Virus record (IMG/VR): IMGVR_UViG_3300048925_000598
Span: 1 to 56,176 of that record
Length of the DNA: 56,176 nucleotides
Strand: one strand, 5' to 3'
Origin: a virus
This document shows, piece after piece, positions 6,989-13,920 of this stretch; positions within the stretch are counted from its first letter, which is position 1, and the number at the start of each line of letters is the position of its first letter. The position numbers and the translations under genes are program-made. The notes below the pieces were generated by a model. That model was not told the DNA's origin. It saw only the letters and a program-made list of their open reading frames with translations, and made no database searches.

Positions 6989-7074
6989 GTTGTAACGCCA
7001 TGCGTGACATGTCGTCAAGCACAATCGTCACGCCTGACGTGACAAATATTGAGTGTTGTCACGCGGGGCGGGAA
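6989..7074 (-). promoter_or_regulatory. Left operator array and PL promoter (OL/PL)
   Basis: Two strong 17-bp sites of the form GTCACG-N5-CGTGAC lie at 7027-7043 (perfect) and 6992-7008 (one mismatch). A poor third site starts with a complete half at 7058-7063. On the minus strand, TTGACG (7018-7013) and TACAAC (6994-6989), 18 bases apart, form a promoter whose -10 lies at the edge of the second site. Bound repressor would cover the promoter of the leftward operon. The arrangement is repeated, facing the other way, at 7723-7777. Confidence 0.75.
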
Positions 7075-7086
7075 TCGGCCAAGAAG

Positions 7087-7311
7087 TTATCGGGGATGTC
7101 TTGCGCGCCAATCGCGCACGGCTGCTAAGCCGGTATCACGCGAATGGGGGAGCGTGTTGCCGTCATCGTCGATGAGGCCGGCCTCGATCAGTGCGGCCAC
7201 GATCTGCCAGACGCGCTCCACGTAACCGGCGTCTTCCTCGGGTGTGCCGGGGTTTTTGAGGCAGTCGGCTTCACATATGGCGCGAGCGCGCGCCTCGATA
7301 TTGCTGAGCAA
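7087..7311 (-). CDS. Phage protein downstream of the repressor, 74 residues
   Basis: An acidic protein, MLSNIEARARAICEAD..., with helices and no membrane segment. It begins 15 bases after the repressor stop and ends 12 bases before the left operator array, so it is probably co-transcribed with the repressor in the lysogen. That is the position of exclusion genes such as rexAB in lambda, but no sequence likeness is seen. Expression during lysogeny is the main inference. Confidence 0.55.
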   Translation of the reverse strand: MLSNIEARARAICEADCLKNPGTPEEDAGYVERVWQIVAALIEAGLIDDDGNTLPHSRDTGLAAVRDWRARHPR

Positions 7312-7326
7312 GGCATTGTGCCCCTG

Positions 7327-7689
7327 CTATGCCCTGCCGGGCTTCTTTCTCACAGACGGCAGGCCGCGGATGATGGCCGTTACGGTTGCGCGGTCTTTCT
7401 CTTTTATAAGTTCCACGAGGTCGACGATTTCCGCCTCGTCTAGCGCCCCATCCTTGAACGGGTCGACCGTCAGGAGCTGTGTCACTGACGCATTAAGCGC
7501 CACGGACAAAGCCTCCAGGATCTCCTGCGTATAAGGCTGCTCGAATTTCTCGATGCGCTGGATATTGGCGTGCGACGTGAGCGGCTCGCCTGGCGCCTTC
7601 TCCATCATCCCGGCGAGCTTGCGAAGCGACAGCCGCCGCCGCAGACGCCACTGCTTGATGAAATGCTCGCCGAGTTCTCTGTCAGCCAT
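7327..7689 (-). CDS. XRE-family prophage repressor (CI-like, short form)
   Basis: A 120-residue DNA-binding protein. Residues about 11-72 form an XRE helix-turn-helix (WRLRRRLSLRKLAGMM ... SHANIQRIEKFEQPYTQEIL), followed by an acidic linker and a short helical C-terminus that may dimerise. It has no S24 peptidase domain, so RecA-stimulated self-cleavage is not expected. The start at 7689 keeps a complete HTH; the upstream frame to 7734 would run through the operator. It is divergent from the Cro-like gene and flanked by operator arrays on both sides, which identifies it as the likely lysogeny repressor. Confidence 0.8.
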   Translation of the reverse strand: MADRELGEHFIKQWRLRRRLSLRKLAGMMEKAPGEPLTSHANIQRIEKFEQPYTQEILEALSVALNASVTQLLTVDPFKDGALDEAEIVDLVELIKEKDRATVTAIIRGLPSVRKKPGRA

Positions 7690-7722
7690 GCTGCCAGAGT
7701 ACCGCGAAGCCGTATCGCCGTG

Positions 7723-7777
7723 GTCACGCCTCACGTGACACTTTGTGCTTGCGCGATGTCACGTCAAGCGTTACAAA
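7723..7777 (+). promoter_or_regulatory. Right operator array and PR promoter (OR/PR)
   Basis: A perfect site GTCACG-CCTCA-CGTGAC (7723-7739) and a one-mismatch site GTCACG-TCAAG-CGTTAC (7758-7774) are separated by exactly 18 bases, the same order and spacing as in the left array. On the plus strand TTGCGC (7749-7754), a 17-base spacer and TACAAA (7772-7777) form PR. The repressor promoter must also start in this region, but no convincing -35/-10 pair was found for it. Confidence 0.78.
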
Positions 7778-7783
7778 CGGCTT

Positions 7784-7999
7784 ATGACAACGACGCACCC
7801 CCTCATCCTGTACACCGAGCGCACGGGCAAGACGGTCAGCCAGATAGCCAAGGCGGCCGGCTGTAGCCGTATGACCCTCTACCGCCTGGTGAAGGGTGAG
7901 CAGAACGCGACGATCGATCTGCTTCAGCGCGTCAGCGCCGCAACGGACGGTGCCGTTACGACAAGCGACTTGCTCCCAGCCGAACAGGTGCGCGCATGA
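7784..7999 (+). CDS. Cro-like HTH protein
   Basis: A 71-residue protein with a helix-turn-helix at about 17-41 (TVSQIAKAAGCSRMTLYRLVKG). Its size and divergence from the repressor match Cro of lambdoid switches, which competes for the shared operators and favours lytic growth. The ATG at 7784 lies 7 bases after the predicted -10 hexamer and has no ribosome site, so the transcript may be leaderless. An upstream start at 7745 would lie within the operators and is disfavoured. Confidence 0.78.
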   Translation: MTTTHPLILYTERTGKTVSQIAKAAGCSRMTLYRLVKGEQNATIDLLQRVSAATDGAVTTSDLLPAEQVRA

Positions 8000-8004
8000 C
8001 GCGG

Positions 8005-8274
8005 CTAGGGTCTGGGCTTGAAGGGGAGAACCTCGCAGGTCGTGGCGAGAGCATCGCGGCTCTGCTCCGTCATATCGACCGCACAGTGATACGGGGCGAC
8101 GATCTTGGCCACGATGACTTTTTCGTAGAGCGCTGTGCCGGGGACATGCTGCTGTGTGCAGAGAACGAACCGGACCATGTCCCCAACAATCTCGATGTCG
8201 GCAATTTCGGTCGCAAAAATGTCCTTCACTGGAACCGGTTCCACAACCGGCCAGCCCTCGGCAACCCGTCGCAT
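8005..8274 (-). CDS. Phage protein of unknown function, convergent with cro
   Basis: An 89-residue, beta-rich protein (IFATEIADIEIVGDMVRFVLC ... VIVAKIVAPYHCAVDM). Its pattern recalls short proteins often seen in alphaproteobacterial prophages that contain a VVAKLV-type strand. The start at 8274 follows GGGGG with 7-base spacing. It runs towards cro and ends 5 bases beyond the cro stop, so the two transcripts would overlap at their 3' ends. Function unknown. Confidence 0.6.
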   Translation of the reverse strand: MRRVAEGWPVVEPVPVKDIFATEIADIEIVGDMVRFVLCTQQHVPGTALYEKVIVAKIVAPYHCAVDMTEQSRDALATTCEVLPFKPRP

Positions 8275-8474
8275 GGTTTCGCCCCCGGTCAGCAGACAAC
8301 GTTAGCTGACGAAAGGAAAACTTACAGACATTCTTATGAATTGCACAATCACATGTGTGCGTCACAACCTTCACGCCCTCGTGTTGATGCAACGCCACAA
8401 GTAGTTGGCAAATCGATTCAATTTCTGATTGTGGATGCGGTTGCAGCCCCCACCCAGCACGTGGGAGGCGGGCG
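8275..8474. other. Intergenic region between divergent small genes
   Basis: AT-richer than its surroundings. It contains an 8-bp palindrome CACATGTG (8350-8357) and a CACG-CCCT-CGTG inverted repeat, but no copy of the 17-bp repressor operator with correct spacing. It must hold promoters for the genes on either side; none could be fixed by eye. Confidence 0.4.
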
Positions 8475-8795
8475 GTGAGCTACGGCTTCAACTCAGAAGA
8501 AACCAGGACTGCACGCAAGGCGCACAAGTGCGAGCACTGCCGGAAGCCGATCGATATCGGCGCCAAATATCGGCGCTCCGCGGGCGTCTTCGAGGGCGGT
8601 TTCTATTGTTGGAAAGAGCACTCCGACTGTCACGAAGCGTGGGAAACGCTAAATTTCAGTCGAGATCAACGCGACCTCGACGGTTGGGAAGGGGCGCTAC
8701 CGCTTTATCTCGACGATCATGAGCCAGAAGACCGCTTGTGGATGCGCGAGGAGTTCCCCGCTGTAGCCGCCCGTCTTGGCTGGGAGGCCGCATGA
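8475..8795 (+). CDS. Zinc-finger phage protein
   Basis: A 106-residue protein with a treble-clef-like arrangement: CEHCRKPIDIGAKY at about residues 18-31, then YCWKEHSDCHEAW near 44-56. It starts with GTG at 8475 after GGGAGG with 6-base spacing. The C-terminal part is acidic and tryptophan-rich. This form is common among small phage genes whose role is unknown. It stands alone on the plus strand between leftward genes. Confidence 0.65.
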   Translation: MSYGFNSEETRTARKAHKCEHCRKPIDIGAKYRRSAGVFEGGFYCWKEHSDCHEAWETLNFSRDQRDLDGWEGALPLYLDDHEPEDRLWMREEFPAVAARLGWEAA

Positions 8796-8857
8796 TGTCG
8801 GTCTCCATCCTCTCCGCTGCCCCCGCAGGTAGCCGCGAGCGCGCGCCGGCCGTTGGC

Positions 8858-9073
8858 CTACCGCCCCCCTTGGGCCACGGTCGGCGTCGCGCGCTCCCTC
8901 TCGACATAGCGCCTCGCAAGCCGCGCCACGGCTCTGAGCGTGTGGCTAAGACCGGGCCGGTCGACCTGATAGTTCGCTTCGGCCTCGATAATTCCGATGG
9001 CCCTGTCCGCGCTACCGTCTGCCAGGACGATTGCGGCCAGAACGAAGGCTTGAGCCTGAACGTCGATCTGCAT
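8858..9073 (-). CDS. Phage protein of unknown function, 71 residues
   Basis: A helical protein starting MQIDVQAQAFVLAAIVLADG, hydrophobic at the N-terminus but probably soluble, with a basic C-terminal half (HTLRAVARLARRYVERER). It starts at the base after the stop of the gene upstream, so the pair is probably co-translated. Both run leftward against the main rightward early operon. Composition and tight spacing support the frame over the competing plus-strand frame. Confidence 0.5.
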   Translation of the reverse strand: MQIDVQAQAFVLAAIVLADGSADRAIGIIEAEANYQVDRPGLSHTLRAVARLARRYVERERATPTVAQGGR

Positions 9074-9289
9074 TCACTTCTGCCTCTTGCTGAGGATATC
9101 CCGCACGATCGCGCCCGCCAGAGCGCCGATGTGCACCGTCTTTCTGATCCGGCCAAGGCCTCCCCCGGCCGGTGCCTCGCGGCCCGTCTCGCTAACGCTG
9201 ATGGCGGGCCGCTCTTTCTTCACCGTGAAATCTCCATGTCCGTTGCTTCCAGTGTTCGCAATAGAACACGGGGTATCTGGATATGGCAT
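9074..9289 (-). CDS. Small basic phage protein, start uncertain
   Basis: Up to 71 residues; the ATG at 9289 has little ribosome site. A GTG at 9223, preceded by GGAG at 8 bases, would give a 50-residue protein and leave room for divergent promoters before 9307. The C-terminal half, GLGRIRKTVHIGALAGAIV, looks like a helix with basic residues on one face. No family recognised. Confidence 0.45.
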   Translation of the reverse strand: MPYPDTPCSIANTGSNGHGDFTVKKERPAISVSETGREAPAGGGLGRIRKTVHIGALAGAIVRDILSKRQK

Positions 9290-9672
9290 CCATCGAGGAT
9301 GGACAAGTGAGCCACGTAGAGTTCACCACTGACGAAGATTACGCGGCCTATTTGATAGGGCGTCTTGAGAAAGGCGCCGCCGAAAGGTCGGGACGTTCTC
9401 GCCAGGAAGTGCGACCGGAGCTTGCCCGAAACATCGGGATAGCGCCGGGAACAATCGAAAATCTTCTTCGGAAGCGCATCAAGGCGATCACAACCAATGT
9501 CTACGACGCAATCGTCGCGGCCGCAGACCGCGAGCTGCGCCGCGAGATCGGACGCCTCGAACATGAGCGGACGATCCTTGCGGCGAAAGGTGGGCGCGCT
9601 GCTCGCGTCGACCTTGGGAAGGTGGATGCGCATCTTGCGGCGGCGCGTGAAGCGCTCGGAAAGGAGGGATGA
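9283..9672 (+). CDS. Helix-turn-helix phage protein, first gene of the rightward early operon
   Basis: A 129-residue protein. Residues about 43-66 (VRPELARNIGIAPGTIENLLRK) look like a DNA-binding helix-turn-helix, followed by a long charged helix (ADRELRREIGRLEHERTIL). Similar alphaproteobacterial phage proteins are annotated only as hypothetical or DNA-binding. A GTG at 9307 (after GAGGATGG) gives a 121-residue alternative and removes the overlap with the divergent gene. It may regulate the operon it opens. Confidence 0.65.
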   Translation: MASIEDGQVSHVEFTTDEDYAAYLIGRLEKGAAERSGRSRQEVRPELARNIGIAPGTIENLLRKRIKAITTNVYDAIVAAADRELRREIGRLEHERTILAAKGGRAARVDLGKVDAHLAAAREALGKEG

Positions 9673-10205
9673 CGATGAGGCCCCGCCCGATCCGGATCGA
9701 AGGTGATCATGCCTACGTCCCCCTTACCCAAGGACTTGAGGCCGTGATCGATGCTGAGGACGTTCCCCTCGTTGAGGGCCGGAACTGGTTCACATGGAAG
9801 AACTCCAGAGGCCGCGTCTACGCGCAGCGCCAATCGCGCTTGGATGGGCCCGGTAAGCAACGACAGCGGGTTCTGCCGATGCACCGAGTAATCGTGGATG
9901 CGCCGGACGACATGTTCGTTGATCACATAGACGGCGACGGCCTGAACAATAGACGGTCGAACCTCCGAATAGTGACCAATGCACAAAACATGCAAAACCG
10001 TGGGAAGCCAAGCAACAACACCTCTGGATACAAAGGTGTCAGCAAGAACCGGACAAGGTGGGAGGCTGTAATTCGGGCCCACGGCCGGGTCAAGTATCTT
10101 GGAAGTTTTGGCAGCGCGCTTGAGGCGCATCAAGCATACCTCGCGGAGGCAGCTGTCCTCCATGGAGAGTACATGAATGGAGGTGACAATGCTCGCCCCG
10201 AATGA
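9669..10205 (+). CDS. HNH endonuclease with AP2-type DNA-binding domain
   Basis: A 178-residue protein built like free-standing phage HNH homing nucleases. The HNH_3-type core includes His72, then VDHIDGDGLNNRRSNLRIVT (84-103) with the paired D-H and the conserved Asn. After it comes an AP2 domain, about 118-165 (SGYKGVSKNRTRWEAVIR ... YLGSFGSALEAHQAY). Such proteins nick specific phage DNA and often spread as mobile genes. It overlaps the gene before it by 4 bases and the gapR-like gene by 17, so it is well embedded in the operon. Confidence 0.9.
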   Translation: MTMRPRPIRIEGDHAYVPLTQGLEAVIDAEDVPLVEGRNWFTWKNSRGRVYAQRQSRLDGPGKQRQRVLPMHRVIVDAPDDMFVDHIDGDGLNNRRSNLRIVTNAQNMQNRGKPSNNTSGYKGVSKNRTRWEAVIRAHGRVKYLGSFGSALEAHQAYLAEAAVLHGEYMNGGDNARPE

Positions 10206-10467
10206 CCAGCCACTCTCCGATGCCGCCGCCGGCTTCGCGAAAGATCAGTTGAAGTCCTTCATCGAGCGAGTCGAGCGCTTGGAGGAGGAGATCAAGGCTT
10301 TGAACGCGGACAAGCGCGACATCTTCGCTGAGGCGAAGGGTAACGGCTTCGACGTGAAGGCCCTGAAAACCATCCTGCAAATCCGTAGGCAAGACGCCGA
10401 TCAGCGCGCCGAGCAGGAGGCGCTGGTTGATCTGTATTTGCAAGCACTTGGCATGGTTGGCGCCTAG
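10189..10467 (+). CDS. gapR: GapR-family (DUF2312) nucleoid-associated protein
   Basis: A 92-residue protein with the GapR signature: AGFAKDQLKSFIERVERLEEEIKAL, then EAKGNGFDVKALKTIL and EQEALVDLYLQALG. In Caulobacter, GapR binds overtwisted, AT-rich DNA ahead of moving polymerases and replication forks and helps topoisomerases. A phage copy could bind its own replicating genome or compete with the host protein; that is an inference. The start at 10189 has a GGAGG site 5 bases upstream. The length equals that of chromosomal family members. Confidence 0.88.
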   Translation: MLAPNDQPLSDAAAGFAKDQLKSFIERVERLEEEIKALNADKRDIFAEAKGNGFDVKALKTILQIRRQDADQRAEQEALVDLYLQALGMVGA

Positions 10468-10475
10468 CGCCCTCG

Positions 10476-10489
10476 CGTGCACGTGCACG
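10476..10489. promoter_or_regulatory. 14-bp perfect palindrome upstream of the ERF gene
   Basis: CGTGCACGTGCACG reads the same on both strands. It is placed 9 bases after the gapR stop and 82 bases before the ERF start. It could bind a dimeric regulator. It also contains two tandem GTGCAC units, so a chance simple repeat is possible. Confidence 0.3.
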
Positions 10490-10571
10490 AGACACCGCGG
10501 CGCGGGCTGATCGGCCGCCCAGCTTGCGGGATGAAACGCAATCGCCAGGCGGCCTTCACAGGAACGAAGCA

Positions 10572-11318
10572 ATGAATACTCGAAATCAGGGCGCGGTAGC
10601 AATCCAGCCCGAAGGCGGTCCACCGGAAGTCCAGATCGACCCGGTGCTCAACATGATCGAGCGCGCCGCTCGCGACGCCTCGGTCGATATCGACAAAATG
10701 GAACGCCTGCTGGCCATGCGGGAACGCGAGTTCGTTCGTGTCGCCGAAATGGCATTCAACTCCGCCATGAAGTCGGCACAGGCCGAAATGCCTCAGGTGG
10801 TCCGCGACGCCAAGAACGATCAGACAAGATCGCTGTACGCCAAGTATGAGACGATCAGCGAGGCTATCCAGCCGGTCATCACCAAGCACGGCTTCTTTCT
10901 CTCCTTCGGCGAGGACGATTGCCCGAAAGAGAACCACATCCGCATCGTCTGCGACGTGGGACACGAAGGCGGCCACACCCGGCGCTATCACGCGGATATC
11001 CCGATCGACAACGTCGGCATGAAGGGCAACGCCAACAAGACGGCGACGCACGCCTACGGCTCCACCAAGAGCTACGGCAAGCGCTACCTGAAATGCGACA
11101 TCTTCGATGTGGCGGTGAAGAGCCAGGACGACGACGGCAATGCCGCCGGCTCCGAGGTAGTGACGGCGGATCAGGTGGGCACGCTGGTCGAATTGCTCGA
11201 TAGCGTCGGCGCACCCAAGGACAAGTTCCTTGAATGGGCCAAGGTCGAGCGCCTCGCCGATATCCCCGCCAAGCATTTCCAGAAGTGCGTCGCCGCCATC
11301 AACTCGTACCAGGGGTGA
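10572..11318 (+). CDS. erf: ERF-family single-strand annealing recombinase
   Basis: A 248-residue protein of the ERF superfamily, which anneals complementary single strands in phage recombination and circularisation. The core (about 50-170) contains FNSAMKSAQAEMPQVVRDA, the tyrosine-rich YAKYETISEAIQPV, and later GSTKSYGKRYLKC. The start at 10572 has AGGA upstream; the longer frame from 10524 adds a non-conserved leader. The next gene is a YqaJ exonuclease, so the two form an exonuclease/annealing pair as in other phages. Confidence 0.9.
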   Translation: MNTRNQGAVAIQPEGGPPEVQIDPVLNMIERAARDASVDIDKMERLLAMREREFVRVAEMAFNSAMKSAQAEMPQVVRDAKNDQTRSLYAKYETISEAIQPVITKHGFFLSFGEDDCPKENHIRIVCDVGHEGGHTRRYHADIPIDNVGMKGNANKTATHAYGSTKSYGKRYLKCDIFDVAVKSQDDDGNAAGSEVVTADQVGTLVELLDSVGAPKDKFLEWAKVERLADIPAKHFQKCVAAINSYQG

Positions 11319-11323
11319 GCGCC

Positions 11324-12049
11324 ATGGAAGTGTTCACCTTCGAACAGAATTCGCCGGAATGGTATGCGGCTCGCGCCGGCATCCCGACTGCGTCAGAATT
11401 TTCGACGGTCCTTGCCGAGCCCAGAGCGGACGGCACACTGTCGCAGGGAGTCGTTGACGCAATGGTCAAGAGCGGCTGTTCCGCGGCGCAGCTTGCGGCG
11501 GCGGTGAAGGCCGCGAAGCGAAAGAACAGCAGCCCATCAGCAACCCGTCGCGCCTACATGCTCAAGCTCGCCGGGGAGATCATCACCGGCCTACCGTCCG
11601 AGAATTACTCCAATCAGGCCATGGATCGCGGGCACGTCATGGAGCCGGAGGCGCGCGACCTGTATGCCTTCACGCATCGCGCAGATCCGCAGCTCGTCGG
11701 CTTCATCCGCAACGGCGACAAGGGCGCCAGCCCTGATAGCCTGATCGGCGACGCCGGTATGCTGGAGATCAAAACCAAGGCGCCGCACCTTCTGATCGAA
11801 TGCCTGCTTCGCGACGAATTCCCGCCGGAGCACAAGGCGCAGTGCCAGGGCGCCCTATGGGTGGCCGAGCGCGAGTGGATCGACATCGCGGTCTATTGGC
11901 CTGGAATGCCGCTGTTCGTGAAGCGTGCCGGCCGTGACGAGCCGTACATCGCCAAGCTCTCCGACGCCGTCGACCAGTTCAACGCCGAACTGGCGGAAGT
12001 CGTCGAGCGCGTGCGCGGCTACGGTAAGCAAGCGCGGGAGGCGGCATAG
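11324..12049 (+). CDS. YqaJ-type lambda exonuclease family protein
   Basis: A 241-residue PD-(D/E)XK nuclease that resects double-stranded ends to give single strands to the ERF partner. Active-site residues are visible: Asp138 in GASPDSLIG, then Glu148-x-Lys150 in MLEIKTK, with an upstream Glu in RGHVMEPEAR (near 103-111). The start at 11324 gives the conserved opening FTFEQNSPEWYAARAGIPTA. It begins 5 bases after the ERF gene. Confidence 0.93.
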   Translation: MEVFTFEQNSPEWYAARAGIPTASEFSTVLAEPRADGTLSQGVVDAMVKSGCSAAQLAAAVKAAKRKNSSPSATRRAYMLKLAGEIITGLPSENYSNQAMDRGHVMEPEARDLYAFTHRADPQLVGFIRNGDKGASPDSLIGDAGMLEIKTKAPHLLIECLLRDEFPPEHKAQCQGALWVAEREWIDIAVYWPGMPLFVKRAGRDEPYIAKLSDAVDQFNAELAEVVERVRGYGKQAREAA

Positions 12050-12051
12050 CC

Positions 12052-12489
12052 ATGTCCCGCTTCCTCGCCGTCAAGCAGCTCGGCGTTCTCCGCCCGGTCG
12101 ATGAACAGGGCGAGGAAGCCATTCGCCACCTAAAGCACGGCGCGATTGTCGAGATCGAGGTGAAGTCCAAGCGTCGGATCAAACACCACCGGCTCTATTG
12201 GGCGCTCATATCGAAGGTTTGGGAGAACATCGATCACGATGATTACCCGACCGCCGAGAACCTGTCCGACACCGTCAAGCTCTGCGTCGGCGTGCGGGAG
12301 CAGCTGATCCTCCCGGATGGCTCCTTCAGCTTCAAGCCGGGCTCCATCGCCTTCCACAAGATGGACCAGGGCGACTTCAACGAATTCTACGACCGCGTCT
12401 GCGACTTGCTTGCGCGCCGGTTCCTGCCGGGCGTGACGAACGAGGAGCTTAAGCACGAGGTCGAACTGATGATTGGAGCGGCAGCGTGA
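12052..12489 (+). CDS. DUF1367-family phage recombination-region protein
   Basis: A 145-residue protein of the DUF1367 type: IKHHRLYWALISKVWENID near 43-61, then the region LSDTVKLCVGVREQL and SFSFKPGSIAFHKMDQGDF. Members sit in phage recombination regions near NinB-like or exonuclease genes, as here, and their function is not established. It starts 2 bases after the exonuclease stop and overlaps the next GTG start. Confidence 0.75.
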   Translation: MSRFLAVKQLGVLRPVDEQGEEAIRHLKHGAIVEIEVKSKRRIKHHRLYWALISKVWENIDHDDYPTAENLSDTVKLCVGVREQLILPDGSFSFKPGSIAFHKMDQGDFNEFYDRVCDLLARRFLPGVTNEELKHEVELMIGAAA

Positions 12490-13208
12490 GGAACGAAGTC
12501 ACCGACGTAGTTATGACCGAACTTGAGGCGAACGGCCTTCATGGGCGGCTGGAACACCGCAGCAAGCACCTCGCTATCGTCTGGGAGCAGGCCGGCAAGT
12601 CTCACCAGTATATCTGCCCCGCGACGCCGAGCGACGTCCGCGCCCGGATCAATGCCCGCGGCGATATCCGCCGCATCATTCGTGGTATTTCGTCCGGCGA
12701 ACCCGACACTAGTAACGTCATTCTGCTGCCGCAGCTCCGCGTTGAGGGTGACGCCGCCCTTACGAATAGCCGCCACGTGGCCGAAGCTTTCGACAAGCGG
12801 CACGACCACGTTGTGCGCGATATCGATAACCTACTGAAATCATTGGACTCCCCAGAATTGGGGGGCCGCCTGTTCCGGCAAGCGATGGTCCCTGATGGGT
12901 CCGGCATCGACCGTCGCACCTTCGACATGACCAAGCAGGGGTTCATGCTGCTGGCCATGGGCTTCACCGGCTCCAAGGCGATCCGGTTCAAGCTTTCCTT
13001 TATCGACGCTTTCGAGGCGCTGGAGCGCGTCGTGTTGACCGGCGGGATGTCCGACGCGCTCGCCAATGCCGCTGGGCGCATCGCCAAGCTGGAAGGCGAG
13101 ATAGAGGCGGTCACGGACCTTCTGTTGGAGGCGCCTGCGCCCGCGCCGGCCCGCAAGGCGCAGATCATTCGTCCGTCCCTGATGCGCAAGCTTCGGAGGA
13201 TGGCATGA
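12486..13208 (+). CDS. Rha-family phage regulatory protein with extra N-terminal domain
   Basis: A 240-residue protein. Residues about 90-180 match the Rha/pRha domain (SRHVAEAFDKRHDHVVRDID ... FDMTKQGFMLLAMGFTG ... KFIDAFEALE-type ending), a family of phage regulators often paired with antirepressor domains. The first 80 residues form a separate small domain (LHGRLEHRSKHLAIVWEQ), and the tail has a coiled segment plus basic end. The GTG start overlaps the upstream stop. Because the repressor here lacks a cleavable domain, an antirepressor-like role is attractive but unproven. Confidence 0.82.
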   Translation: MRNEVTDVVMTELEANGLHGRLEHRSKHLAIVWEQAGKSHQYICPATPSDVRARINARGDIRRIIRGISSGEPDTSNVILLPQLRVEGDAALTNSRHVAEAFDKRHDHVVRDIDNLLKSLDSPELGGRLFRQAMVPDGSGIDRRTFDMTKQGFMLLAMGFTGSKAIRFKLSFIDAFEALERVVLTGGMSDALANAAGRIAKLEGEIEAVTDLLLEAPAPAPARKAQIIRPSLMRKLRRMA

Positions 13209-13540
13209 GGCGCGAATTCAGCAAATCCGTCCGTGTCGCCGCATGGGAGCGCAGCAATGGGCAGTGCGAAGCCTGCACCCGCAAGCTGTTCCCCGGCGAT
13301 ATCCACTACGACCACCGCATTCCCGACGCGCTCGGCGGCGAGCCGACGCTCGAGAATTGCGATGTGCTCTGCCGGTCCTGCCATGGGCTCAAGACCACCA
13401 AGGCGGATGTCCCGACCATAGCGAAGGCCAAGCGCATCTACGCGAAGCACATCGGCGCCGACAAGGGGCGATCCAAGTTCGCGTGCTCTCGCGATTCCAA
13501 GTTCCGCAAAAAGCTCAATGGAACGGTGGAGCTACGATGA
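13205..13540 (+). CDS. HNH endonuclease
   Basis: A 111-residue HNH nuclease with a structural zinc: CEACTRKLFPG (Cys21, Cys24), the catalytic segment HYDHRIPDALGGEPTLENC (about 34-52), and CRSCH (about 56-60). A positively charged C-terminus may bind DNA. It lies between the Rha-like and RusA genes and overlaps both by 4 bases, so it is a fixed part of the operon and not a recent insertion. Confidence 0.9.
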   Translation: MRREFSKSVRVAAWERSNGQCEACTRKLFPGDIHYDHRIPDALGGEPTLENCDVLCRSCHGLKTTKADVPTIAKAKRIYAKHIGADKGRSKFACSRDSKFRKKLNGTVELR

Positions 13541-13917
13541 TCACCTTGCATCTGCCGTTCCCGCCGTCAGTGAACCGCATCTATACCCGCGGCCGAAATG
13601 GGCAGGTGCGCCGCGCGCCGCGCTACATGACCTGGCGCAATGCCGCCCATGGCGAGTTCCTCGTTCAGGAAGGCCACAAGGGGCTGAAGATCGGTGGGCA
13701 TTTCAACGCGGTCGTCATCTTCGACGAAGCGCGCCGCGGCCGCTCGGATCTGGACAACCGCCTGAAGGCGCTCCTCGACTTCCTCCAGAAAGACGCCCGC
13801 GTCATCGCCAACGACAAGGACGCGGATTCCATCTCGACACGCTGGGGCTACGCGCCGGCCGGGTGCACCGTGCACCTGACGCCTGTCGCGGTCCCGCTTT
13901 CCATCGCAGCGGAGTGA
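13537..13917 (+). CDS. rusA: RusA-family Holliday junction resolvase
   Basis: A 126-residue homologue of RusA, a dimeric Mg-dependent nuclease that resolves four-way junctions. The family pattern is visible: LHLPFPPSVNRIY at the start, then the acidic site RSDLDNRLKALLDFLQKD (about 68-85) and NDKD near 90-93. The start at 13537 overlaps the HNH stop. It completes a phage recombination set with ERF and YqaJ proteins. Confidence 0.92.
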   Translation: MITLHLPFPPSVNRIYTRGRNGQVRRAPRYMTWRNAAHGEFLVQEGHKGLKIGGHFNAVVIFDEARRGRSDLDNRLKALLDFLQKDARVIANDKDADSISTRWGYAPAGCTVHLTPVAVPLSIAAE

Positions 13918-13920
13918 CCG

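Noticed and set aside
8338-8400. A further repressor operator near the gene at 8475
   Set aside because: A GTCAC half and a CACG-CCCT-CGTG repeat occur, but the half-sites do not have the five-base spacing of the true sites.
8738-9310. A 190-codon plus-strand frame
   Set aside because: It has an unlikely composition and no ribosome site, and covers two tightly coupled leftward frames that look more protein-like.
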